DNA from: Oscillospiraceae bacterium
GTDB lineage: Bacteria; Bacillota; Clostridia; Oscillospirales; Oscillospiraceae
Reading direction: 5' to 3'
NCBI GenBank assembly: GCA_031261245.1
Contig: JAISKU010000183.1
Span: 1 to 6,244 of the forward strand
DNA length: 6,244 nucleotides
Numbering within the stretch: position 1 is the first letter of the stretch; each line of letters begins with the position of its first letter. The notes beneath the pieces were generated by a model, which was not told the origin of the DNA, made no database searches, and saw only the letters and a list, made by a program, of their open reading frames with translations. Of this stretch, positions 1 to 4,967 are shown one piece after another. A program made the translations under genes and the position numbers.

Positions 1-1
1 C

Positions 2-82
2 GTTTATTGTGTTTCTGCTTATAAAGAGCGGAATGTTCTACCGAATGGGAATTATACAAAAACCGGAGTTGTAAGTAAATGA
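2..82 (+). other. Possible 3' end of an upstream reading frame (ambiguous)
   Basis: Two forward frames are open from the left edge. One ends with TGA at 80-82, giving a 4-base ATGA overlap with the folC start, an arrangement common in bacterial operons; its tail reads ...NGNYTKTGVVSK. The other ends with TAA at 72-74 and is hydrophobic then basic (...MGIIQKPEL). Only about 25 codons of either are visible, both are AT-rich unlike the GC-rich genes that follow, and neither matches a family I recognise. The stretch could equally be a non-coding leader. I see no convincing promoter within it. Confidence 0.2.
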
Positions 83-1344
83 GCATCGAAACAACGCTTG
101 AATATATCCACAGCGTGAAATGGCAGGGGGCGAAGCCCGGCCTTGAGCGCACAAGAGAGCTTTTGGAAAAGCTCGGGAACCCGGAGAAGTCGCTGAAATT
201 CGTGCACGTCGCGGGGACGAACGGCAAGGGGAGCACGTCGGCGATGATGGCGTCCGCGCTGCGCGCCGCGGGGTACGTGACGGGACTGTACACGTCGCCG
301 TACATACTGCGCTTTAACGAGCGGATGCAGGTGGACGGGGAGCAGATTTCCGACGGCGAGCTTGAGGAGATGACGGAGCTCATCCGTCCGCACGCGGACG
401 CGATGGACGACGCGCCGACGGAGTTTGAGCTCATAACCGCGCTCGCGATGGTGTATTTCGCGCGGCGGCGGTGCGATATCGTCGTGCTCGAGGTCGGAAT
501 GGGCGGGGAGCTCGACTCCACGAACGTGATTGCGACGCCGGAGCTGGCGGTGATTACGGCGATGGGGCTTGACCACACGGCGGAGCTGGGCAATACGCTC
601 GCGGAGATCGCGTCCGCGAAGGCGGGGATAATCAAGGCGGGCGGCGACGTCGCGGTGTACGGCGCGGAGCCGGAGGCGGTCGCGGTGTTTGAGAAAAAGT
701 GCGCGGACGTCGGCGCGAGGCTCGTGAGGACGGATTTTGCGCGGTTATCGGTGCGTTCCTCGTCTATTGGCGGTTCGATTATCGACTTCGGGGCGATTCG
801 GGATATTTTCCTGCCGCTCGCGGGGACGTATCAACCGAAAAACGCGGCGCTGGCGATAACGGCCCTGGAGGTGCTGCGCGGCAAGGGGTGGCGGATTAGC
901 GACGGCAATATCAGGGACGGGATTGCGTCCGTGAGGTGGCCGGGGCGGTTTGAGATTTTGCGGCGGGAGCCGGTGTTCATAATCGACGGGGCGCACAATC
1001 CGCACGGGATTGCAGCCGCGGCGGACAGCCTGCGGAGTCTGTTCGGCGAAAAGAAGCTCGTTTTCCTCGTCGGGGTGATGGCGGACAAGGACGTGGGGAC
1101 GATGATGGGCGCGATAGCGCCGCTCGCCGGAGCGTTCGTCGCCGTGGCGCCGCACAACCCGAGGGCGATGGGCGCCGGGGCGCTCGCGGCGATGCTCGGC
1201 GGGTACGGCGTGCCTGTCGAGGCGTTCGCGGATATCGGGGAGGGCGTGGCGCGCGCGATACAGCTCGCGGGGGTCGGCGGCGCGGTGGCCGCGCTCGGCA
1301 GTCTGTACTTCTCGGCGGACGTGAGGTCGGCGGTTTTGTCATAA
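79..1344 (+). CDS. folC: Bifunctional folylpolyglutamate synthase / dihydrofolate synthase
   Basis: A cytoplasmic Mur-ligase-like enzyme that uses ATP to join L-glutamate to folates; many bacterial members also make dihydrofolate from dihydropteroate. The 421-residue length is normal. Visible motifs in order: P-loop HVAGTNGKGS (43-52); TSP (72-74) in the folate-binding loop region; EVGMGGELDSTNV (138-150); GLDHTAELGNT (163-173), with H166 likely a metal or phosphate ligand; AKAGIIK (180-186), with K181 at the position of the carbamylated lysine in characterised FolC proteins; DGAHNPHG (303-310) opening the C-terminal domain; GSLYF (407-411) near the end. The ATG at 79 has GGAG at 65-68, 10 bases upstream. 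Two family positions look altered: the arginine usual after the GG of the second motif is E144, and the glutamate usual before KAG is A180. No terminator hairpin follows. Whether it performs both reactions cannot be read from the sequence. Confidence 0.95.
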   Translation: MSIETTLEYIHSVKWQGAKPGLERTRELLEKLGNPEKSLKFVHVAGTNGKGSTSAMMASALRAAGYVTGLYTSPYILRFNERMQVDGEQISDGELEEMTELIRPHADAMDDAPTEFELITALAMVYFARRRCDIVVLEVGMGGELDSTNVIATPELAVITAMGLDHTAELGNTLAEIASAKAGIIKAGGDVAVYGAEPEAVAVFEKKCADVGARLVRTDFARLSVRSSSIGGSIIDFGAIRDIFLPLAGTYQPKNAALAITALEVLRGKGWRISDGNIRDGIASVRWPGRFEILRREPVFIIDGAHNPHGIAAAADSLRSLFGEKKLVFLVGVMADKDVGTMMGAIAPLAGAFVAVAPHNPRAMGAGALAAMLGGYGVPVEAFADIGEGVARAIQLAGVGGAVAALGSLYFSADVRSAVLS

Positions 1345-1392
1345 ATTGTTGTTTTGTGCAATATTACCATTTTTTATGTGGATAGGAGCTCT

Positions 1393-1434
1393 GATTGTAC
1401 AAAATATTAAGCGGATTGTACAAAATAATAGGCG
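1393..1434 (+). repeat. Two tandem 21-bp repeats with a TTGTACAA core upstream of hppA
   Basis: The copies at 1393-1413 and 1414-1434 abut and agree at 19 of 21 positions. Each begins GATTGTACAAAATA and ends GCG. The core TTGTACAA is a perfect 8-base palindrome. A shortened third copy, GATTGTAAAC, lies at 1442-1451 and overlaps the predicted -35 box of the hppA promoter. A related TTGTGCAATATT is at 1354-1365. The 21-base period is two helical turns, which would put two bound dimers on the same face of the DNA just upstream of the promoter. A regulatory role is inferred from position and symmetry; I do not recognise the regulator. Confidence 0.6.
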
Positions 1435-1443
1435 TTTATTCGA

Positions 1444-1472
1444 TTGTAAACCCGTTTAATTTTTGTTAGAAT
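1444..1472 (+). promoter_or_regulatory. Predicted sigma-A-type promoter of hppA
   Basis: TTGTAA at 1444-1449 (4 of 6 matches to TTGACA) is followed after exactly 17 bases by TAGAAT at 1467-1472 (5 of 6 matches to TATAAT). Transcription would start around 1479, leaving a leader of about 45 bases before the ATG at 1525. The region is AT-rich against GC-rich flanks, which fits a promoter. The -35 box lies within the third partial copy of the GATTGTA repeat. Confidence 0.55.
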
Positions 1473-1506
1473 ACCCTCTGTGCGCAAGCCTCAAAATAAA
1501 GGACAC

Positions 1507-1513
1507 AGAGGAG
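1507..1513 (+). promoter_or_regulatory. Ribosome binding site that decides the hppA start
   Basis: AGAGGAG ends 11 bases before the ATG at 1525. The open frame extends upstream to a GTG at 1480, but that GTG has no Shine-Dalgarno sequence, sits at or next to the predicted transcription start, and would add a basic 15-residue stretch in front of an otherwise typical N-terminal membrane helix. The ATG is therefore preferred. Confidence 0.75.
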
Positions 1514-1524
1514 AAAAAATTCCT

Positions 1525-3585
1525 ATGGGAAATTACGCTTTCTACATAGCCGCCGGATTCGCCGGTGTGCTTGCTCTGCTTTTTGCCGCGCTTCTCGTCA
1601 AGAGGATTAACGGAGTTGAGCCGGGCAACAGCAAGATGCAGGAGATCGCAGCCGCGATTCACGAGGGCGCGATGGCGTTTCTCGGGCGGCAATACAAGGT
1701 TCTCATCGTGTTTGTAATCGTGCTTGGGGCGATAATCGCCCTTGTGGGGCATTTTGCGCAGAGTGACAGGCCGGACAGCCTGAAGCCCGCGACGGCGGTC
1801 GCGTTTGTAATAGGGGCGTTCTGTTCCGTGCTCGCCGGGAACATCGGTATGCGCGTCGCGACGAAGGCGAACGTGCGCACCGCGAATTCGGCGCGGACGG
1901 GCGGACTTAACAAGGCGCTTTCCGTGGCGTTCTCCGGCGGGAGCGTGATGGGTATGAGCGTCGTCGGCCTCGGGCTTGTGGGGCTTGTCGTCGTGATTCT
2001 GCTCTTCCCGGGGGAGTACGGGGTGATTAACGGCTACGCGCTGGGCGCGTCGTCCGTCGCGCTTTTCGGGCGTGTCGGCGGCGGCATATACACCAAGGCG
2101 GCCGACGTGGGCGCCGACCTCGTCGGCAAGGTCGAGGCGAGGATTCCGGAGGACGACCCGCGCAACCCCGCAGTCATCGCGGACAACGTGGGCGACAACG
2201 TGGGCGACGTGGCGGGAATGGGTTCCGACCTGTTTGAGTCGTTCGTCGGGTCGATTGTCGCGGCGCTGATTCTCGGCGCGGCGATTCCGGCGCTGAACAA
2301 CCAGGGGATAACGGGTGCGGGGCTTATCGCGCCGCTGCTTGTCGCGGGAATCGGGACTGTCGCATCCGTTATCGGCGGGCTGTTCGTCAAGGTCAAGGAG
2401 GGCTCCAACCCCGCGAAGGCGCTGAATATCGGCGAGGGGATCGCCACCGTGCTCGCGATTGTCGGCGCGTTCGCCGTCTGTTATTTCATCATCCCGCAGA
2501 CGTTCACGGCGGGGGACAAGACCTTTACGAATATGGGCGTGTTCCTCGCGTCCATCGCGGGGCTCGTCGCGGGATTTTTCATCGGGAAGGTCACGGAATA
2601 CTACACCTCGGCGGATTACGCGCCGGTAAAGGAGATCGCGCAGTCGTGCGAGACGGGCGCGGCGACGAACATCATCAACGGCGTCGCGACGGGCATGGCG
2701 TCCACCGCGATTCCGATAGTCATCATAATTGCCGCGATTCTCGTCGCGTTCCATTTCTCGGGGCTCTACGGGATAGCGATGGCGGCCGTCGGTATGCTGT
2801 GTACCACAGGAATGGTCGTCGCGGTGGACGCCTACGGGCCGATCTCCGACAACGCGGGCGGCATCGCCCAGATGTCCGGATTGGACAAGTCCGTGCGCGA
2901 GATTACGGACAAGCTCGACTCCGTGGGCAACACGACGGCGGCGATAGGCAAGGGTTTTGCGATAGGCTCCGCCGCGCTGACCGCGCTCTCGCTGTTCTCC
3001 GCGTTCTCGCAGTCGGTGGGGCTTGCGGCGATCGACATTTTGCGGCCGAAGGTCGTCGCGGGGCTGTTTATCGGCGGGATGCTGCCGTTTTTGTTCTCCT
3101 CCATGACGATGAAGGCCGTCGGACGCGCGGCGGGCAAGATGATCAAGGAGGTCAGGCGGCAGTTCACGATGATTCCCGGCATTATGGAGGGCACGGGCAG
3201 ACCGGAGTACAGCAAATGCGTCGATATCTCCGCGAAGGCCGCGCTTAAAGAGATGATTGCGCCGAGCCTTCTCGCGATTGTCGTGCCCGTGGTCGTCGGC
3301 GTGATTCCGTTCCTCGGCAAGGAGGCGCTCGGCGGGCTGCTCGCCGGGACGCTGGTTACGGGTTTCCTGCTCGCGATAATGATGTCCAACGCGGGCGGCG
3401 CGTGGGACAACGCGAAGAAATACATAGAAGAGGGCAACCACGGCGGCAAGGGCTCTCTCGCGCACTCGGCCGCCGTCAACGGCGACACCGTGGGCGACCC
3501 GTTCAAGGACACCGCCGGGCCGTCGATAAATATTCTGATTAAGCTGATGACGATTATCGCGCTCGTGTTTGCACCGTTGTTTTAG
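1525..3585 (+). CDS. hppA: K+-dependent membrane-bound pyrophosphatase, probable Na+ pump
   Basis: An integral membrane enzyme that couples hydrolysis of cytosolic pyrophosphate to outward pumping of Na+ and/or H+. The 686 residues and many hydrophobic segments fit the 16-helix family. Substrate and Mg2+ binding motifs are intact: DVGADLVGKVE (194-204), DDPRNPAVIADNVGDNVGD (210-228), DAYGPISDNAGG (435-446) and GDTVGDPFKDTAGPS (653-667). GNTTAAIGKG (468-477) has alanine at 472 and glycine at 475, where K+-independent enzymes carry lysine and threonine, so K+ dependence is predicted. In helix 6 the pattern DLFE gives D235 and E238, the three-residue spacing of Thermotoga Na+-PPase (D243/E246); plant H+-PPase has a seven-residue spacing. 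D628 and K632 in AWDNAKK match its D703/K707. Na+ pumping is thus inferred, though some H+ pumps and dual Na+/H+ pumps share this glutamate position. It has its own promoter and a terminator 25 bases after the stop, so it is probably monocistronic. Confidence 0.96.
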   Translation: MGNYAFYIAAGFAGVLALLFAALLVKRINGVEPGNSKMQEIAAAIHEGAMAFLGRQYKVLIVFVIVLGAIIALVGHFAQSDRPDSLKPATAVAFVIGAFCSVLAGNIGMRVATKANVRTANSARTGGLNKALSVAFSGGSVMGMSVVGLGLVGLVVVILLFPGEYGVINGYALGASSVALFGRVGGGIYTKAADVGADLVGKVEARIPEDDPRNPAVIADNVGDNVGDVAGMGSDLFESFVGSIVAALILGAAIPALNNQGITGAGLIAPLLVAGIGTVASVIGGLFVKVKEGSNPAKALNIGEGIATVLAIVGAFAVCYFIIPQTFTAGDKTFTNMGVFLASIAGLVAGFFIGKVTEYYTSADYAPVKEIAQSCETGAATNIINGVATGMASTAIPIVIIIAAILVAFHFSGLYGIAMAAVGMLCTTGMVVAVDAYGPISDNAGGIAQMSGLDKSVREITDKLDSVGNTTAAIGKGFAIGSAALTALSLFSAFSQSVGLAAIDILRPKVVAGLFIGGMLPFLFSSMTMKAVGRAAGKMIKEVRRQFTMIPGIMEGTGRPEYSKCVDISAKAALKEMIAPSLLAIVVPVVVGVIPFLGKEALGGLLAGTLVTGFLLAIMMSNAGGAWDNAKKYIEEGNHGGKGSLAHSAAVNGDTVGDPFKDTAGPSINILIKLMTIIALVFAPLF

Positions 3586-3610
3586 GGGGGAAAACCCTGC
3601 GGAGCGATAG

Positions 3611-3643
3611 AAAAATCCCCGCCCGGGAGGGCGGGGATTTTTT
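3611..3643 (+). terminator. Intrinsic terminator of hppA
   Basis: The stem ATCCCCGCCC (3615-3624) pairs perfectly with GGGCGGGGAT (3629-3638) around a GGGA loop. It extends through an A-run (3611-3614) paired with T's, and a run of six T's spans 3638-3643. It starts 25 bases after the hppA stop. The flanking A-run means it could also act on the opposite strand. A near copy stands at 3868-3899. Confidence 0.9.
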
Positions 3644-3677
3644 GGGACGGCGGGCGGGACGCGAGGGGTTGGACGGC

Positions 3678-3700
3678 GGGCGATTGGTAATCGCCCCTAC
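3678..3700 (-). repeat. REP-like GTAG hairpin 1
   Basis: On the minus strand GTAG (complement of 3697-3700) is followed at once by the stem GGGCGATT, a 3-base loop and the exact complementary arm AATCGCCC, an 8-bp perfect stem. A conserved GTAG at the foot of a short palindrome is the diagnostic layout of bacterial REP elements handled by REP-associated tyrosine transposases. No such transposase is visible here. Confidence 0.65.
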
Positions 3701-3717
3701 GGACGGGGGATGCGGGC

Positions 3718-3743
3718 GGGACGCCGAGGACGGCGTCCCCTAC
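3718..3743 (-). repeat. REP-like GTAG hairpin 2
   Basis: On the minus strand GTAG (complement of 3740-3743) abuts the stem GGGACGCCG, a 4-base loop and the arm CGGCGTCCC, a 9-bp perfect stem. It is identical to hairpin 4 at 4008-4033 and lies within the shared 39-base block. Confidence 0.7.
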
Positions 3744-3746
3744 AGG

Positions 3747-3853
3747 CCCCCTCTGTCGCTGTATGACCCGTTGTTGCTCATGCCCCCCCTGTCGCTCACG
3801 CCCCCTCTGTCGCTGCGGCGACATCTCCCCCGCCGAGCGGGGGCGATAGGGGG
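3747..3853. repeat. CTGTCGCT repeat cluster with nested hairpins
   Basis: CCCCCTCTGTCGCT occurs exactly at 3747-3760 and 3801-3814, with a shortened CCCCCTGTCGCT at 3785-3796. The third copy continues into a hairpin, GTCGC (3809-3813) with GCGAC (3818-3822). A second hairpin follows, CCCCCGC (3827-3833) with GCGGGGG (3837-3843). An alternative outer fold pairs CCCCCT (3801-3806) with AGGGGG (3848-3853). The stretch separates the two composite modules. It looks like a different, non-coding repeat family; from memory it resembles short dispersed sequences in clostridial genomes, which I cannot check here. Confidence 0.5.
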
Positions 3854-3867
3854 ACGAGGGACGATAT

Positions 3868-3899
3868 AAAAATCCCCGCCCGGAAGGGCGGGGATTTTT
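3868..3899 (-). terminator. Second intrinsic terminator, probably for the sleB-like gene (bidirectional)
   Basis: The 14-base arm at 3868-3881 pairs perfectly with 3886-3899 around a GGAA loop. The GC core CCCCGCCC is flanked by five A's on one side and five T's on the other, so it can terminate on either strand. It is the first strong terminator met by transcription leaving the minus-strand sleB-like gene, 180 bases past its stop. It would also back up the hppA terminator. The sequence is almost identical to 3611-3642 apart from the loop. Confidence 0.75.
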
Positions 3900-3935
3900 G
3901 GGACGGCGGGGGTTGGACGCGAGGGTTTGGACGAC

Positions 3936-3958
3936 GGGCGGGTTGACCCCGCCCCTAC
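3936..3958 (-). repeat. REP-like GTAG hairpin 3
   Basis: On the minus strand GTAG (complement of 3955-3958) is followed directly by GGGCGGG, a 5-base loop and CCCGCCC, a 7-bp perfect stem. It takes the same place in the second module as hairpin 1 in the first, but its stem sequence differs after GGGCG. Confidence 0.6.
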
Positions 3959-4007
3959 GGGGGACGGGGGTGGCGTTTTCCCGCGCGGCGGGGGGGTGGA
4001 TGCGGGC

Positions 4008-4033
4008 GGGACGCCGAGGACGGCGTCCCCTAC
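4008..4033 (-). repeat. REP-like GTAG hairpin 4
   Basis: It is an exact copy of hairpin 2: GTAG on the minus strand (complement of 4030-4033), then 9-bp arms GGGACGCCG and CGGCGTCCC around a 4-base loop. After it on the plus strand comes GGACGGGGATG (4037-4047), the same linker that precedes hairpin 2 at 3701-3712 in slightly longer form. Confidence 0.7.
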
Positions 4034-4048
4034 AGGGGACGGGGATGA

Positions 4049-4069
4049 CGGGCGGTTAATAACCGTCCG
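4049..4069. repeat. Decayed fifth hairpin at the end of the sleB-like gene
   Basis: CGGGCGGTT (4049-4057) pairs with AACCGTCCG (4061-4069) around AAT, with one G-T pair. It follows the shared linker GGACGGGGATG and resembles the REP-like stems but lacks the CTAC/GTAG foot, so it may be a remnant unit. Six T's at 4075-4080 come five bases later, so weak plus-strand termination is possible. On the minus strand it is the first structure past the stop codon but has no T-run after it. Confidence 0.4.
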
Positions 4070-4079
4070 CGTTATTTTT

Positions 4080-4742
4080 TTACATGCAGAAGCGGTGTTT
4101 GCCGATGGTAAGCATGTGCGGGCGAGACCAGATCCACGCCGAGGTGGCGGTCGCCGGATTGAAATAGTATATCGCGCCGCCGGACGGGTCGGTGCCGTTG
4201 AGCGCCTCGCGCGCAGCCTGATACGCGCTGTCCGCGACGGGCTGATTAAACTGCCCGTCGGAGATGCACGTGAACGCGCCGGACTGGTATATCACGCCGG
4301 ACATCGAGTTCGGGAACGACGGGTGCTTCGTGCGGTTGAGCACGACGGCGCCGACGGCAACCTGACCCTTGTACGGCTCTCCCCTCGCCTCCGCTGAGAT
4401 GAGGCGCGCGAGCAGATTGAGGTCGTTCGACTGCGTGGTGGCCGACGAGGCGTCGGATATGCCGAGCGCGGCGAGCGTCTTTGCGCCCGCGACGCCGTCG
4501 GCGGTCATGCCGTTCTTGCGCTGGAAATACTTGACGGCCTCCTCGGTCTTTGAGCCGAACACGCCGTCCACGCCGCCGGAGTAGTAGCCCCACTGCTTCA
4601 GCTTTTTCTGAATCTGCGTCACGACGCCGCCGGACGAGCCCTTGCGGTACGCCGCGGCGTCGGCCTGCTGCGCGACGGAAATTATCAGGATATTTACGGC
4701 GAAAATCACGGCGAGCGCGAGCGTGAGCTTTCTCTTGTCCAA
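4080..4742 (-). CDS. sleB: SleB-like spore cortex-lytic enzyme (cell wall hydrolase)
   Basis: An exported peptidoglycan hydrolase. SleB family members are lytic transglycosylases that cut muramic-delta-lactam cortex during spore germination. From the TTG start at 4742 the protein has 220 residues: a signal peptide (basic DKRK, hydrophobic stretch about 6-23, likely cleavage after ADAAA near 31), a peptidoglycan-binding domain (about 36-94, with GVDGVFGSKTEEAVKYFQ and ADGVAG), a short Ser/Thr linker, and a hydrolase_2 catalytic domain (about 108-220). E118 in ISAEARGE matches the catalytic glutamate of SleB. GAVVLNR, GAFTCISDGQF, YYFNP and SAWIWSRP are family signatures. It is shorter than Bacillus SleB (about 305 residues), mainly outside the domains. 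The usual Bacillus partner ypeB is not adjacent: downstream is the repeat gap, upstream the divergent htrA-like gene. A vegetative SleB-like hydrolase role is an alternative. I see no clear sporulation-sigma promoter. Confidence 0.88.
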   Translation of the reverse strand: MDKRKLTLALAVIFAVNILIISVAQQADAAAYRKGSSGGVVTQIQKKLKQWGYYSGGVDGVFGSKTEEAVKYFQRKNGMTADGVAGAKTLAALGISDASSATTQSNDLNLLARLISAEARGEPYKGQVAVGAVVLNRTKHPSFPNSMSGVIYQSGAFTCISDGQFNQPVADSAYQAAREALNGTDPSGGAIYYFNPATATSAWIWSRPHMLTIGKHRFCM

Positions 4743-4750
4743 TGTAAAGG

Positions 4751-4756
4751 CTCCTT
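4751..4756 (-). promoter_or_regulatory. Ribosome binding site supporting a TTG start for the sleB-like gene
   Basis: On the minus strand a perfect AAGGAG is followed after 8 bases by TTG at 4742. In-frame ATG codons at 4772 and 4766 lie upstream of this site and have no Shine-Dalgarno sequence before them. Using them would add about ten residues including acidic ones before the positive n-region of the signal peptide. The TTG start gives a textbook signal peptide. Confidence 0.75.
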
Positions 4757-4892
4757 CGTAAAACATAGTCATGCCGACTGTATTTTACGGAGGGAACGGC
4801 CTTGTTATGACAGGAAAATATTGCGCGCGGCGGTTTGGCAACGAATTTTTCACATTTCATTAAAGTTTTCTTCTAAATTTGTTTTTACTTTG

Positions 4893-4921
4893 TTCACCCA
4901 TTGGGGGGCGGCGCGTATTAT
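4893..4921 (+). promoter_or_regulatory. Possible promoter of the htrA-like gene
   Basis: TTCACC at 4893-4898 (4 of 6 to TTGACA) and TATTAT at 4916-4921 (5 of 6 to TATAAT) are 17 bases apart. The leader to the ATG would be about 40 bases. A small inverted repeat, ATTGT (4928-4932) with ACAAT (4937-4941), lies just downstream and could be an operator or chance in AT-rich DNA. The spacer is unusually G-rich, which lowers confidence. Confidence 0.35.
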
Positions 4922-4967
4922 TATTCCATTGTAAAAACAATCAAACTTCCGACAGGGGGATAAGACA

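Larger units (their letters stand above)
3611..4036 (+). repeat. Composite intergenic module present twice (3611-3746 and 3868-4036)
   Basis: Both copies have the same order: a terminator hairpin with an ATCCCCGCCC stem, then GGGACGGCGGG, then GGACGCGAGGG, then a hairpin closed by CCCCTAC, then GGACGGGGG, then an identical 39-base block (3708-3746 and 3998-4036) holding a second hairpin closed by CCCCTAC. Copy 2 is longer by an insertion of about 30 bases that includes a small hairpin, CCCGC (3980-3984) with GCGGG (3988-3992). The middle hairpins use different stem words in the two copies, which suggests divergence or replacement of the stem within a conserved frame. Frames crossing this stretch are low-complexity and have no ribosome binding site. 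Confidence 0.75.

Noticed and set aside
745..1370. Several antisense frames over folC
   Set aside because: All overlap the conserved folC frame, show low-complexity Arg/Pro or Ala/Pro composition and carry no recognisable motif.
1345..1524. Riboswitch or attenuator before hppA
   Set aside because: Most of the AT-rich stretch lies upstream of the predicted transcription start, the leader is only about 45 bases, and no terminator hairpin or known aptamer core is visible.
1456..3465. A 669-codon open frame antisense to hppA
   Set aside because: It is rich in Arg, His and Asp, has no ribosome binding site and is exactly opposite a strongly conserved gene. GC-biased third positions in hppA remove stop codons from the opposite strand.
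3678..4069. CRISPR array
   Set aside because: The repeats are few, unevenly spaced and palindromic with changing stem words, with no regular unique spacers and no cas genes.
3582..4397. Small frames across the gap between hppA and sleB (3642-3869 +, 3927-4397 +, 3582-3824 -)
   Set aside because: They run through hairpins and repeats, are Arg/Gly/Pro-rich and lack ribosome binding sites; the frame at 3927 also runs into the sleB-like gene on the other strand.
4246..4860. Minus-strand frame starting at 4860, overlapping the sleB-like gene in another frame
   Set aside because: It has no Shine-Dalgarno sequence, and its product becomes Arg-rich once it enters the sleB region, as expected for a shadow frame.
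4743..4900. SigG/SigF-type promoter for the sleB-like gene
   Set aside because: CATAACA on the minus strand (4803-4809) partly resembles a -10 box, but no matching -35 lies at the right distance. TAAAAT (4782-4787) likewise lacks a -35 at normal spacing.
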